Origin: JBPRGG01 sp051418075
Lineage (GTDB): Bacteria; Bacteroidota; Bacteroidia; Cytophagales; Cyclobacteriaceae
Reading direction: 5' to 3'
Assembly: GCA_051418075.1 (NCBI GenBank)
Contig: JBPRGG010000005.1
Span: 186,001 to 250,000 of the forward strand
Length of the DNA: 64,000 nucleotides
Each line of letters opens with the position of its first letter. Positions within the stretch are counted from its first letter, which is position 1. The notes beneath the pieces are model-generated. The model had not been told where the DNA came from, did no database searches, and saw nothing but the letters and a program-made list of their open reading frames with translations. Below are positions 43,971-52,189 of the stretch, one piece after another. A program made the translations under genes and the position numbers.

Positions 43971-44021
43971 TAGTTGAAATTAACTAACAATCCATCATTT
44001 GTAAAATTCAAATATGAACAT

Positions 44022-44052
44022 TAATGATCATAAAAAGAATGATAATGATCAT
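44022..44052. repeat. Direct repeat TAATGATCAT, two copies 21 bp apart
   Basis: TAATGATCAT at 44022-44031 recurs at 44043-44052. Each contains the 8-bp palindrome ATGATCAT and they are spaced two helical turns apart, as for operator pairs. They lie about 80-110 bases before the MerR start. Confidence 0.5.
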
Positions 44053-44451
44053 GCAAAACATTTTGTTGTAAGTTTTAGAAACCTTTTGGTTTACTATTTT
44101 TGTCATTTCAAATTATCAGCAATTAACCTGATCGAATTCAGTTTTGTTTTAAGTTTTCTCTAAAAGATTATACAAAAGTTTAGTCATTAACTGCTCAATT
44201 AAAGAAAATGTTTTTCGACTTAATAATGATATAATCAGGTAAAATGTTTTAAATAACCCAGGAAATTGCTGAAATCCGATTTCTACAGGATTGAAAATTA
44301 TTAAATGTATGGTAGTGAAGATCTTGATTGAGAGATTTTTCACAAAACATTTATTCTTTGCCGTAGTAATTTTAATGTTTATTTAGGTTATCAAGGATTT
44401 ATTCTATTTTTGCGTGGCAATAAATAGCAGACTATAACTGAACCCGTTAGC

Positions 44452-45504
44452 ATGAAACTAAATATTGAATTATTAAAAAATGTTTGCGAAATAGCCGGTG
44501 CCCCTGGATTTGAACAGCGTATAAGAAAATTAGTAATTGAACAAGTCAAACCACATGTGGATCGGGTAGAGGTAGATAACCTGGGGAATGTGTATGCTAT
44601 CAAGAAAGGAAAGAATAACTCTTCTCAGAAAAAAGTAATGGTAGCAGCCCATATGGATGAAATAGGATTTATTGTCACTCATATAGATGATAATGGCTTT
44701 TTGAGGTTTAATCCTCTGGGAGGTTTTGACCCCAAAACATTAAGCGCTCAAAGGGTAATTGTACATGGAAAAAAAGATTTGATTGGCGTGATGGGAACCA
44801 AGCCGGTTCATGTGATGCCTCAGGAAGAACGCAATAAAATGCCCCGGATCACAGATTTTTTTATTGATCTGGGAATGGAGAAAGGGGAGGTGGAGGAGTT
44901 GGTAAAAATCGGTGATCCGGTTACCCGGGAAAGGAATTTAGTGGAAATGGGCCAGTGTGTGAATTGCAAATCCATTGATAATCGGGTATCCGTGTTTATC
45001 TTAATTGAGGCCCTTAAAGAAGTTAAGAATAATCCTTTTGACGTGTATGGCGTATTCTCTGTTCAGGAAGAAGTAGGAATCAGGGGGGCCAGCATGGCAG
45101 CTCATAACATAAACCCGGATTTTGGCTTGGGTTTGGATACCACCATTGCATATGATGTGCCCGGGGCCCAACCTCAGGAAAAAATTACTTCTCTAGGATC
45201 CGGAGCAGCCATAAAGATCATGGATTCATCCGTCATTTGTGATTACCGAATGGTAGCCTATCTGAAAGACCTGGCTGAAAAAAATGAGATCAAATGGCAG
45301 CCTGAGATACTTTCTGCCGGAGGCACTGATACGGCCGGTATTCAGCGAATGGGGAAATCAGGGGCTATTGCAGGAGCTATTTCAATTCCTACCCGGCATT
45401 TACATCAGGTAATAGAAATGGCACATAAAGAAGATGTATTTCATAGTATCAGGTTACTAAAAGTAGCCCTGGAAAATCTGGATAAATTTGACTGGGAAGA
45501 TTAA
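44452..45504 (+). CDS. M42 family metallopeptidase
   Basis: A 350-residue di-zinc aminopeptidase of the glutamyl aminopeptidase/TET type. Metal ligands and catalytic residues appear in order: His in AAHMDEIGF (about 64), Asp in CKSIDNRVSVF (about 177), Glu-Glu in VQEEVGIRG (about 208), Asp in LGLDTTIA, and His in PTRHLHQVIEMAH (about 316). It has no signal peptide, so it is cytoplasmic and forms large oligomers in known members. It stands alone upstream of the polysaccharide genes. Homologues are sometimes called endoglucanase (CelM), a misnomer. Confidence 0.92.
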   Translation: MKLNIELLKNVCEIAGAPGFEQRIRKLVIEQVKPHVDRVEVDNLGNVYAIKKGKNNSSQKKVMVAAHMDEIGFIVTHIDDNGFLRFNPLGGFDPKTLSAQRVIVHGKKDLIGVMGTKPVHVMPQEERNKMPRITDFFIDLGMEKGEVEELVKIGDPVTRERNLVEMGQCVNCKSIDNRVSVFILIEALKEVKNNPFDVYGVFSVQEEVGIRGASMAAHNINPDFGLGLDTTIAYDVPGAQPQEKITSLGSGAAIKIMDSSVICDYRMVAYLKDLAEKNEIKWQPEILSAGGTDTAGIQRMGKSGAIAGAISIPTRHLHQVIEMAHKEDVFHSIRLLKVALENLDKFDWED

Positions 45505-45600
45505 TTGCTGGTCATTATATCGGCTCATCACTAAGAAGATGCATTAAATAACCAAACATTTTTTTATATTTAATCCTTTAAATTCAAACTTTTAAATCTT

Positions 45601-46890
45601 ATGTTTCAAGATCTGGTAAATAAGAAGAAAAAAATATGTGTGATAGGCCTGGGATATGTAGGCCTGCCCATTGCCCTGGAGTTAGCTAATAAATTTTCAG
45701 TCATTGGATTTGATATCAATGCCCGAAGGGTGGAAATGATGAAAAATAAGAAGGATCCAAGCAATGAATTGGAAAGCTCAGAATTTGAGCATAAGGATAT
45801 CGTTTTTACCCATCACCTGCGGGATATAGAAGATTGTGTTTTTTATATTGTGGCCGTACCTACTCCTATTGATGCCCATAAAGTCCCTGACCTGAGACCT
45901 TTGTTGTCGGCTTGTGAAACCGTGGGACAGGTATTGCAAAAGAATGATTGTGTGGTTTTTGAATCAACCGTATATCCTGGATGTACAGAAGAAGATTGTG
46001 TTCCCATTCTGGAAAAAATGTCAGGATTGACCTATATCAAGGATTTTAAAGTTGGCTATTCACCCGAACGAATTAATCCCGGAGACCGTGAGCATACCCT
46101 GACCAAGATTACTAAAGTAGTATCTGGTTGTGATGAAGCTGCCCTGGAAATGGTGAGCCAGGTATATGGAAGTATTGTTACTGCCGGTGTTTTTAAAGCT
46201 ACCAGTATCAAGGTGGCTGAAGCAGCAAAGGTGATAGAAAACACCCAGCGAGATCTTAATATAGCCCTGATGAATGAACTGTCAGTAATCTTCAGCAAGA
46301 TGGGAATTAATACTTACGATGTACTGGAAGCAGCTGGCACCAAATGGAATTTCCTGAAATTTTCACCAGGCCTGGTGGGAGGGCATTGTATTGGAGTTGA
46401 CCCTTACTACCTGACCCATAAGGCAGATGAAATAGGTTATCACAGCAAGGTGATTTTGGCCGGAAGAAATATCAATGACAATATGGGTGCCATTATAGCC
46501 AGAGAGGTGGTACAACATTTAATTACCCAGGATCGCTCTCTAAAACAGTGTAAAGTTTTGGTCATGGGAGCTACCTTTAAAGAAAATGTGAGTGATATAA
46601 GGAATTCCAAAGTGACTGATGTGGTAAATGAATTGAAGTCCTACCTGGTCAATGTACATGTTACAGATCCATATGCTGATTCAGAAGAAGTACACCATGA
46701 ATATGGCTATTCTTTGGTCAATGAGCTGGATAATGACTACAATGCCATTGTAATGGCTGTCAATCACAAGAAATTCATAGAACTGGAACCGAATTATTTT
46801 GATACCATTACCTCACCGGATGCCCTGTTCTTTGATGTGAAGGGAGCCTTTAGAAATAAGGTTAACCATTTGAAATACAAAAGTTTATAA
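45601..46890 (+). CDS. UDP-N-acetyl-hexosamine dehydrogenase (WbpO/TviB-type)
   Basis: A 429-residue NAD-dependent 6-dehydrogenase. Rossmann motif CVIGLGYVGLPIALELA (about 14-30), central SSE-rich SPERINPGD and TKVVSG, and catalytic Cys263 in GGHCIGVDPYYL. It oxidises a UDP-sugar (commonly UDP-GalNAc or UDP-GlcNAc) to the uronic acid used in surface polysaccharide. The next gene is a UDP-uronate epimerase after 11 bases, so these are coexpressed. The exact sugar cannot be read from sequence. Confidence 0.9.
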   Translation: MFQDLVNKKKKICVIGLGYVGLPIALELANKFSVIGFDINARRVEMMKNKKDPSNELESSEFEHKDIVFTHHLRDIEDCVFYIVAVPTPIDAHKVPDLRPLLSACETVGQVLQKNDCVVFESTVYPGCTEEDCVPILEKMSGLTYIKDFKVGYSPERINPGDREHTLTKITKVVSGCDEAALEMVSQVYGSIVTAGVFKATSIKVAEAAKVIENTQRDLNIALMNELSVIFSKMGINTYDVLEAAGTKWNFLKFSPGLVGGHCIGVDPYYLTHKADEIGYHSKVILAGRNINDNMGAIIAREVVQHLITQDRSLKQCKVLVMGATFKENVSDIRNSKVTDVVNELKSYLVNVHVTDPYADSEEVHHEYGYSLVNELDNDYNAIVMAVNHKKFIELEPNYFDTITSPDALFFDVKGAFRNKVNHLKYKSL

Positions 46891-46901
46891 AATTTATTTA
46901 G

Positions 46902-47948
46902 ATGAAAGTTTTGGTCACCGGAACAGCCGGATTTATAGGAATGCATACTGCTTTAAAATTACTGGATCTAGGTCATGAAGTGGTAGGTTTGGATAATATC
47001 AATGATTATTATGATACCAGGCTTAAGTATTCCCGCCTGAATGAACAGGGTATAGATATTGAAAAAATCAGCTACAACAAGCTTTTGAGAGGAAAAGCAT
47101 CCCTGTCGTTTATCCAGCTGCATCTGGAGGACCGTGAAAACCTGGGAAAATTATTTGAACAAGAGTCTTTTGATTATGTGATCAACCTGGCGGCTCAGGC
47201 AGGAGTGAGGTATTCTCTGAAGAACCCTTTTACCTATGTAGATAGTAATATTGCCGGCTTCTTATCTATTTTGGAGAGTTGCCGGTACCATAATATCAAA
47301 CATTTGATCTATGCCTCCAGCTCATCGGTTTACGGATTGAATACAAAAATTCCTTTTGAAGAATCCAATGCTACAGAGCATCCTGTGTCTTTATATGCTA
47401 CTTCCAAAAAGACCAATGAGCTGATGGCCCATACCTATTCACACTTGTTTAATATTCCTACCACCGGATTGAGGTTTTTTACTGTTTATGGTCCCTGGGG
47501 GCGTCCGGATATGGCCTTGTTTATCTTTACCAAGAGTATTCTGGAGGATAAACCCATAGAGGTTTTCAATCAGGGGGATATGTTCCGTGACTTTACTTAT
47601 ATTGATGATATTGTGAATGGTATTGTGGGGTTGATGACCCACATTCCAGTGCCTTCTCCACAGTTTGATGCCAGTCAACCTGTGACTTCTGAAAGTTCCG
47701 CCCCCTACCGTATTTATAATATTGGCAACAGCTCGCCAGTCAACCTAATGGATTTTGTAAGAGCTCTGGAAGATAAGCTGCAAAAGAAGGCCAATATAGA
47801 CTATCAGCCGATTCAGCCGGGGGATGTAAAAACCACCTATGCTGATACTTCTGCTTTGGAAAAAGCCATTGGCTATAAGCCTAATACACCGATTAAATTA
47901 GGTATCAGTCGATTTGTTGACTGGTACACAGAATTTAATAAAATTTAA
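46902..47948 (+). CDS. NAD-dependent epimerase, UDP-glucuronate 4-epimerase type
   Basis: A 348-residue short-chain epimerase. NAD motif TGTAGFIGMHTALKL (about 6-20), the UDP-glucuronate-epimerase signature DNINDYYDTRLKYSRL (about 34-49), and the catalytic Tyr-Lys pair in SLYATSKKTNE (about 164-174). It inverts C4 of UDP-glucuronate or UDP-hexosaminuronate. Adjacent to a UDP-hexosamine dehydrogenase, and therefore likely acts on its product for a capsular or O-antigen sugar. No glycosyltransferases follow. Confidence 0.88.
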   Translation: MKVLVTGTAGFIGMHTALKLLDLGHEVVGLDNINDYYDTRLKYSRLNEQGIDIEKISYNKLLRGKASLSFIQLHLEDRENLGKLFEQESFDYVINLAAQAGVRYSLKNPFTYVDSNIAGFLSILESCRYHNIKHLIYASSSSVYGLNTKIPFEESNATEHPVSLYATSKKTNELMAHTYSHLFNIPTTGLRFFTVYGPWGRPDMALFIFTKSILEDKPIEVFNQGDMFRDFTYIDDIVNGIVGLMTHIPVPSPQFDASQPVTSESSAPYRIYNIGNSSPVNLMDFVRALEDKLQKKANIDYQPIQPGDVKTTYADTSALEKAIGYKPNTPIKLGISRFVDWYTEFNKI

Positions 47949-47960
47949 TCAGGTGTGGAT

Positions 47961-48773
47961 TCATTGCTGCCGGATCAGTTCTTTGATGATGAGGGTCATG
48001 CCAGGCTCTGCCTGGGCTGCAGCAGATAGAATGTCAGCAATATCTACTTTTTTAATCTGACCAGGAATGCCCATATCGGTAATTACAGATACGGCAAAAC
48101 AGGGGATACCCATTTGTCTGGCTACGATATTTTCCGGTATGGTGGACATACCCACCGCATCTGCGCCAATAATCCTCAGGAACTTGTATTCTGCTTCGGT
48201 TTCCAGGTTAGGCCCGGATACACTGGCATAAACGCCTGTATGGACCTTAATTTGATGTTGTCTGGCTATTTCAAGGGCCTGACTTATCATAGACTGATCA
48301 TAGGCATCACTCATGTCAGGAAACCGGTGTCCAAATTCTTCATAATTCTTTCCTCTCAGTGGATTTTCCGGTAATAGATTTATATGATCATTGATGATCA
48401 TCAGATCACTTACTTTTTGGGCTGGGTTTAGTCCTCCCGCTGCATTGGAAATAAACAGTTTTTCCACCCCAAGCCACTTCATTACCCTTACAGGAAAGGT
48501 AATTTGCTGCATGGTGTATCCCTCATAGTAATGAAACCTTCCCTGCATGGCCACAATTTGCCTGCCCCCTAATTTTCCGAATATCAATTTACCATGATGG
48601 CTCTCTACGGTACTTAGGGGAAAATGTGGTATTTCATCATAATTTAATTCCAACTCTGATTCAATTTCATGGGCCAGTGCACCTAAGCCGGTACCTAAAA
48701 TGACTCCGAACTGAGGCCTGGTAGCATATTTATTTTGTATAAAAAGGGTAGTTTCTTTTATTTTTTCAATCAT
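47961..48773 (-). CDS. punA: Purine nucleoside phosphorylase (class I)
   Basis: About 270 residues from the ATG at 48773 (MIEKIKETTLFIQNKYATRP). It phosphorolyses inosine and guanosine to bases. Motifs: GTGLGALA (about 28-35), HGKLIFGKLGGRQIVAMQGRFHYYEGYTMQ (about 58-90), and LFISNAAGGLNP (about 109-120), with the base-binding Glu in GPNLETEAEYKFLR (about 188-201). Cytoplasmic. It is convergent with the epimerase, 12 bases apart. Confidence 0.95.
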   Translation of the reverse strand: MIEKIKETTLFIQNKYATRPQFGVILGTGLGALAHEIESELELNYDEIPHFPLSTVESHHGKLIFGKLGGRQIVAMQGRFHYYEGYTMQQITFPVRVMKWLGVEKLFISNAAGGLNPAQKVSDLMIINDHINLLPENPLRGKNYEEFGHRFPDMSDAYDQSMISQALEIARQHQIKVHTGVYASVSGPNLETEAEYKFLRIIGADAVGMSTIPENIVARQMGIPCFAVSVITDMGIPGQIKKVDIADILSAAAQAEPGMTLIIKELIRQQ

Positions 48774-49038
48774 GATAGCATATTTAATCGCCACAAAAAT
48801 ATAGAATATGGTACTATATGGAAGTTAATTTTATAATTATTTATGCGGATGCACTGTATTTCAATTTTCAAATTTGACATCCCAGATTTGCAAATTGTTT
48901 ATTTTTATCCCGGACCTTATCCTTAAATATCAGTTGATACATTTTTTGTAGCATCCAAATATAGTTTTTACTGTTAGTTTTGTTTTTTCTTTATATATTT
49001 ACCGAACTTAAAGATTGACCGTTTAATTTAGATTGGAA

Positions 49039-50157
49039 ATGAAATTTATAGTCTCCTCATCAGCTTTATTAAAAGAGTTACTAAAAATAAATGGTGTAAT
49101 AACCACCAATCCTGTAGTTCCAATACTGGAGAATTTTCTTTTTGAGATCAGTGGCAAACAGCTGACAATTACTGCTTCTGATTTGCAAACCTCTATGATC
49201 ACTTCTCTGGAAGTTGGGGCCAGGGAAGATGGACAAGTAGCAGTGCCAGCCAGAATTTTACTGGATACCCTTAGAAATCTGCCAGAGCAGCCTGTTACTT
49301 TTACGGTAGACCAGGAGACTTTTGGCATAGAGCTCAGCTCAGACAACGGAAGATACAAACTAGCTGGTGAAAATGCAGCTGATTTTCCTAAAGTGCCCAC
49401 AGTTTCTGAAGCAAACAGCGTAGATCTTTCCACCGAAGTTTTAAGTAGTGCCTTGTACAATACTATTTTTGCTACCAGTAATGATGAGTTACGGCCCGCC
49501 ATGACTGGGGTTATGGTACAGTTTGGAGAAGCCAGCACTACCTTTGTGGCTACAGACGGACATAGATTATCAAGATATAGAAGGGTGGATGTGGTTTCAG
49601 AAGTAGAAAACCATATTATCATACCCCGCAAGGCCCTGAATTTATTGAAAAACACACTTCCCTCAGAAAATTCCAACGTGGTGCTGGAATACAACAGTTC
49701 CAATGCCTTTTTTAGTTTTGATAGCATTAGAATGATTTGCCGGTTAATTGATGAACGTTTTCCTGACTATGAAAATGTCATACCTTTGGATAATACGAAT
49801 GAAGTTATCATCGACAGATTGGAGCTGTTAAGTTCTTTAAAAAGAATTGCCATATATGCCAATAAGACTACTAACCAGGTAAGGATTAAAATCACCGGAA
49901 GTGAGTTGCAGATATCTGCTGAAGATATTGATTTTTCCAATGAAGCCAATGAACGGTTATCTTGTCAGCATGATGGAGAGGATATAGAAATAGGGTTTAA
50001 TGCCCGTTTTTTAATTGATATCCTGAATACCATTGATTCCAAAACAGTAAGGATGACCCTATCCCAGCCAAACAGAGCCGGATTGTTATACCCTACTGAA
50101 AAAGATTCCAAGGAAGATATTTTACTACTGGCCATGCCGGTGATGCTGGCCGACTAA
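49039..50157 (+). CDS. dnaN: DNA polymerase III beta subunit (sliding clamp)
   Basis: About 372 residues from the ATG at 49039. It is the ring-shaped processivity clamp of replication. The N-terminal domain starts MKFIVSSSALLKELLKINGVI, and the middle contains the FVATDGHRLSRYR core (about 173-185), with a hydrophobic C-terminal cleft in PVMLAD at the end. dnaN here is not adjacent to dnaA, as in many Bacteroidota. The stop codon overlaps that of the convergent murA by 4 bases. Confidence 0.96.
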   Translation: MKFIVSSSALLKELLKINGVITTNPVVPILENFLFEISGKQLTITASDLQTSMITSLEVGAREDGQVAVPARILLDTLRNLPEQPVTFTVDQETFGIELSSDNGRYKLAGENAADFPKVPTVSEANSVDLSTEVLSSALYNTIFATSNDELRPAMTGVMVQFGEASTTFVATDGHRLSRYRRVDVVSEVENHIIIPRKALNLLKNTLPSENSNVVLEYNSSNAFFSFDSIRMICRLIDERFPDYENVIPLDNTNEVIIDRLELLSSLKRIAIYANKTTNQVRIKITGSELQISAEDIDFSNEANERLSCQHDGEDIEIGFNARFLIDILNTIDSKTVRMTLSQPNRAGLLYPTEKDSKEDILLLAMPVMLAD

Positions 50158-51461
50158 GGCAGCCTCCGGATGTCAGCTCCCAGGGCATTCAGACGTTGAT
50201 CTATTTGCTGATAACCACGGTCAATTTGCTCAATATTATAGATCTGGCTTTCACCCTGGGCTGATAAGGCTGCAATCAATAAAGCTACTCCAGCCCTAAT
50301 GTCGGGGGAACTCATGGCAATTCCCCTTAGTGGAAATTTGCGCTCCAGGCCAATGACAGTAGCCCGATGAGGATCACATAATATGATCTGGGCACCCATA
50401 TCAATCAATTTGTCTACAAAGAATAACCTGCTTTCAAACATCTTTTGATGGATCAAGACTGTTCCTTTGGCTTGTGTAGCTGTGACCAGTATAATGCTGA
50501 GTAAATCCGGGGTAAATCCAGGCCAGATGGCATCTGATACGGTGAGAATGGATCCATCCATGAAGGTTTCTATTTCATAGATACTTTGGCTGGGAATATA
50601 AATATCATCATTCGTTACTTCAAATTTGATTCCCAGCTTTCTGAATACTTCAGGAATAATACCTAATTGATCCACCCGGGCTTGTTTTATGGTAATTTCA
50701 GATTGGGTCATGGCTGCCAGGCCCATAAAACTACCTACTTCGATCATGTCAGGTAGTAGGCAATGCGTAGTGCCATGCAACTGCTTTACACCTTCAATTG
50801 TGAGCAGATTAGAGCCAATCCCCTTGATATTTGCACCCATATGACTGAGCATACGACACAATTGCTGCACATAAGGTTCACAGGCGGCGTTGTATATGGT
50901 AGTTTTTCCTTTGGCCAGTATGGCAGCCATGATAATGTTAGCGGTACCAGTTACTGAAGCTTCATCCAAAAGCATATAATTGCCGGTCAATTTTGAAGCA
51001 TCAATGGTGAAAAGATGATCTGGTTGGTCAAAATTAAATTTAGCCCCTAATTGCTGAAATCCATAAAAATGGGTGTCCAATCTTCTCCTGCCTATCTTAT
51101 CTCCTCCAGGCTTGGGGATTTTGGCTCGGCCAAACCGGGCTAACAGGGGGCCCAATATCATGATTGAACCTCTCAGAACAGCAGCTTTATTTCTGTATTC
51201 TTCTGATTCCAGGTAAGTAAGGTCAATTTGATCGGCGGTAAACTGGTAAGTTTCCGGAGCTGTATTTTCCACCTTTACCCCCAAAGATGCCAGCAAGTCA
51301 ATCAGTACCATGACATCCCTGATAGCAGGAATTTTCTGAATAGTAACTGGTTCTGAAGTGAGAAGAACGGCACATATTACCTGTAGTGCCTCATTTTTAG
51401 CTCCCTGGGGTATCAATGTTCCCTTTAAAGGTTTCCCCCCTTTGATCAGAAAGGAAGCCAT
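50154..51461 (-). CDS. murA: UDP-N-acetylglucosamine 1-carboxyvinyltransferase (MurA), Asp at the Cys115 position
   Basis: A 435-residue peptidoglycan enzyme adding enolpyruvate to UDP-GlcNAc. N-terminal PQGAKNEALQVICAVL (18-33) carries the conserved Lys22 and Asn23. The catalytic loop reads PKPGGDKIGRRRLDTH (117-131), with Asp121 where E. coli has Cys115, the residue alkylated by fosfomycin. RRR and DTH are otherwise normal. The start overlaps the upstream DUF4290 stop by one base (TAATG), so these are coupled. The substitution is common in Bacteroidota by my knowledge. Confidence 0.95.
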   Translation of the reverse strand: MASFLIKGGKPLKGTLIPQGAKNEALQVICAVLLTSEPVTIQKIPAIRDVMVLIDLLASLGVKVENTAPETYQFTADQIDLTYLESEEYRNKAAVLRGSIMILGPLLARFGRAKIPKPGGDKIGRRRLDTHFYGFQQLGAKFNFDQPDHLFTIDASKLTGNYMLLDEASVTGTANIIMAAILAKGKTTIYNAACEPYVQQLCRMLSHMGANIKGIGSNLLTIEGVKQLHGTTHCLLPDMIEVGSFMGLAAMTQSEITIKQARVDQLGIIPEVFRKLGIKFEVTNDDIYIPSQSIYEIETFMDGSILTVSDAIWPGFTPDLLSIILVTATQAKGTVLIHQKMFESRLFFVDKLIDMGAQIILCDPHRATVIGLERKFPLRGIAMSSPDIRAGVALLIAALSAQGESQIYNIEQIDRGYQQIDQRLNALGADIRRLP

Positions 51462-52099
51462 TAATTTTTACGTTTCCGGCCTCCTGTGTATTTTCTTGAT
51501 TTACTGCTGCCAGATGAACTGCTGGATCGCGGTTTTTCCTTATAAGTTGATTCAAATAAATTATTCTCTTTCACCTTATTTACATCCATATCCAATTGGC
51601 CATTAGACAACTCCTTAATGTTATCAACAATCACGACATCATCAATGTTCTCTTTGTTCCAGATAGTATAAAAACCTTTCATGAGTCGTCCAATATAAAT
51701 AGTTGCCGCTTCTCGCTCTTCCGGGTCCTCCATCTCTATGGCCTTTTGTATCATCAGGTAAATATTATGGCCGTAATGTTTATATTTTATCCGATGAACA
51801 TTATAATCCATTTTCTTAGGCTTTTTGCCTAAAATATCTTTGGGAGGTACCGGATAGGGAGATTCCACATCCAGGGTAAAATCAGACATAATAAACAGAT
51901 CATCCCATAATTTTTGAGTGGTTTCATTGGTTTCTTTGAAGGCAGGATTTATTTGCTTCATTAAATCTACCAGGGAGTGGGCATACCTGGTTCTGGTTTC
52001 CTTGTCTTCCACTGTGGAAAGGTAAGCTACCAATTTTTGAACATTTCTACCGTATTCTTTCAAGATCAAAGGGGGTTTGTTAACTTCAAATTCACTCAT
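51461..52099 (-). CDS. DUF4290 domain protein
   Basis: A 212-residue Bacteroidota-specific protein of unknown function. Conserved segments are PLILKEYGRNVQKLVAYL (about 9-26), ARYAHSLVDLMKQINP-like, and YPVPPKDILGKKPKKMDYNVHRIKYKHYG in the middle. The C-terminus is a Ser/Arg/Lys-rich basic tail (GRKRKN at the end). It lies between a helicase and murA, and is coupled to murA by TAATG. It may be cytoplasmic. No function is known. Confidence 0.9.
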   Translation of the reverse strand: MSEFEVNKPPLILKEYGRNVQKLVAYLSTVEDKETRTRYAHSLVDLMKQINPAFKETNETTQKLWDDLFIMSDFTLDVESPYPVPPKDILGKKPKKMDYNVHRIKYKHYGHNIYLMIQKAIEMEDPEEREAATIYIGRLMKGFYTIWNKENIDDVVIVDNIKELSNGQLDMDVNKVKENNLFESTYKEKPRSSSSSGSSKSRKYTGGRKRKN

Positions 52100-52189
52100 G
52101 ATACTATATTTTTCTTAGTTGATGAGTTATACAATTTATTAAGTCCTTAGTTAATAAAAAAGTTTAATAAGAAAGGACAAATCAAGGAC

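Larger units (their letters stand above)
43944..44451. other. Non-coding spacer, divergent region
   Basis: This 508-base stretch between the MerR regulator and the M42 peptidase holds one TTGAACAAA half-site and the two TAATGATCAT repeats. A 64-codon minus-strand frame at 44149-44343 begins with a hydrophobic run but I do not consider it a gene. Nothing else is visible. Confidence 0.6.

Noticed and set aside
44149..44343. 64-codon minus-strand frame with a hydrophobic N-terminus
   Set aside because: It is AT-rich, has no recognisable family or conserved context, and lies in a spacer with regulatory repeats. Hydrophobic starts arise easily in AT-rich DNA.
49023..49727. 234-codon antisense frame over dnaN
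   Set aside because: It is long only because of dnaN codon use; the forward gene is unmistakable.
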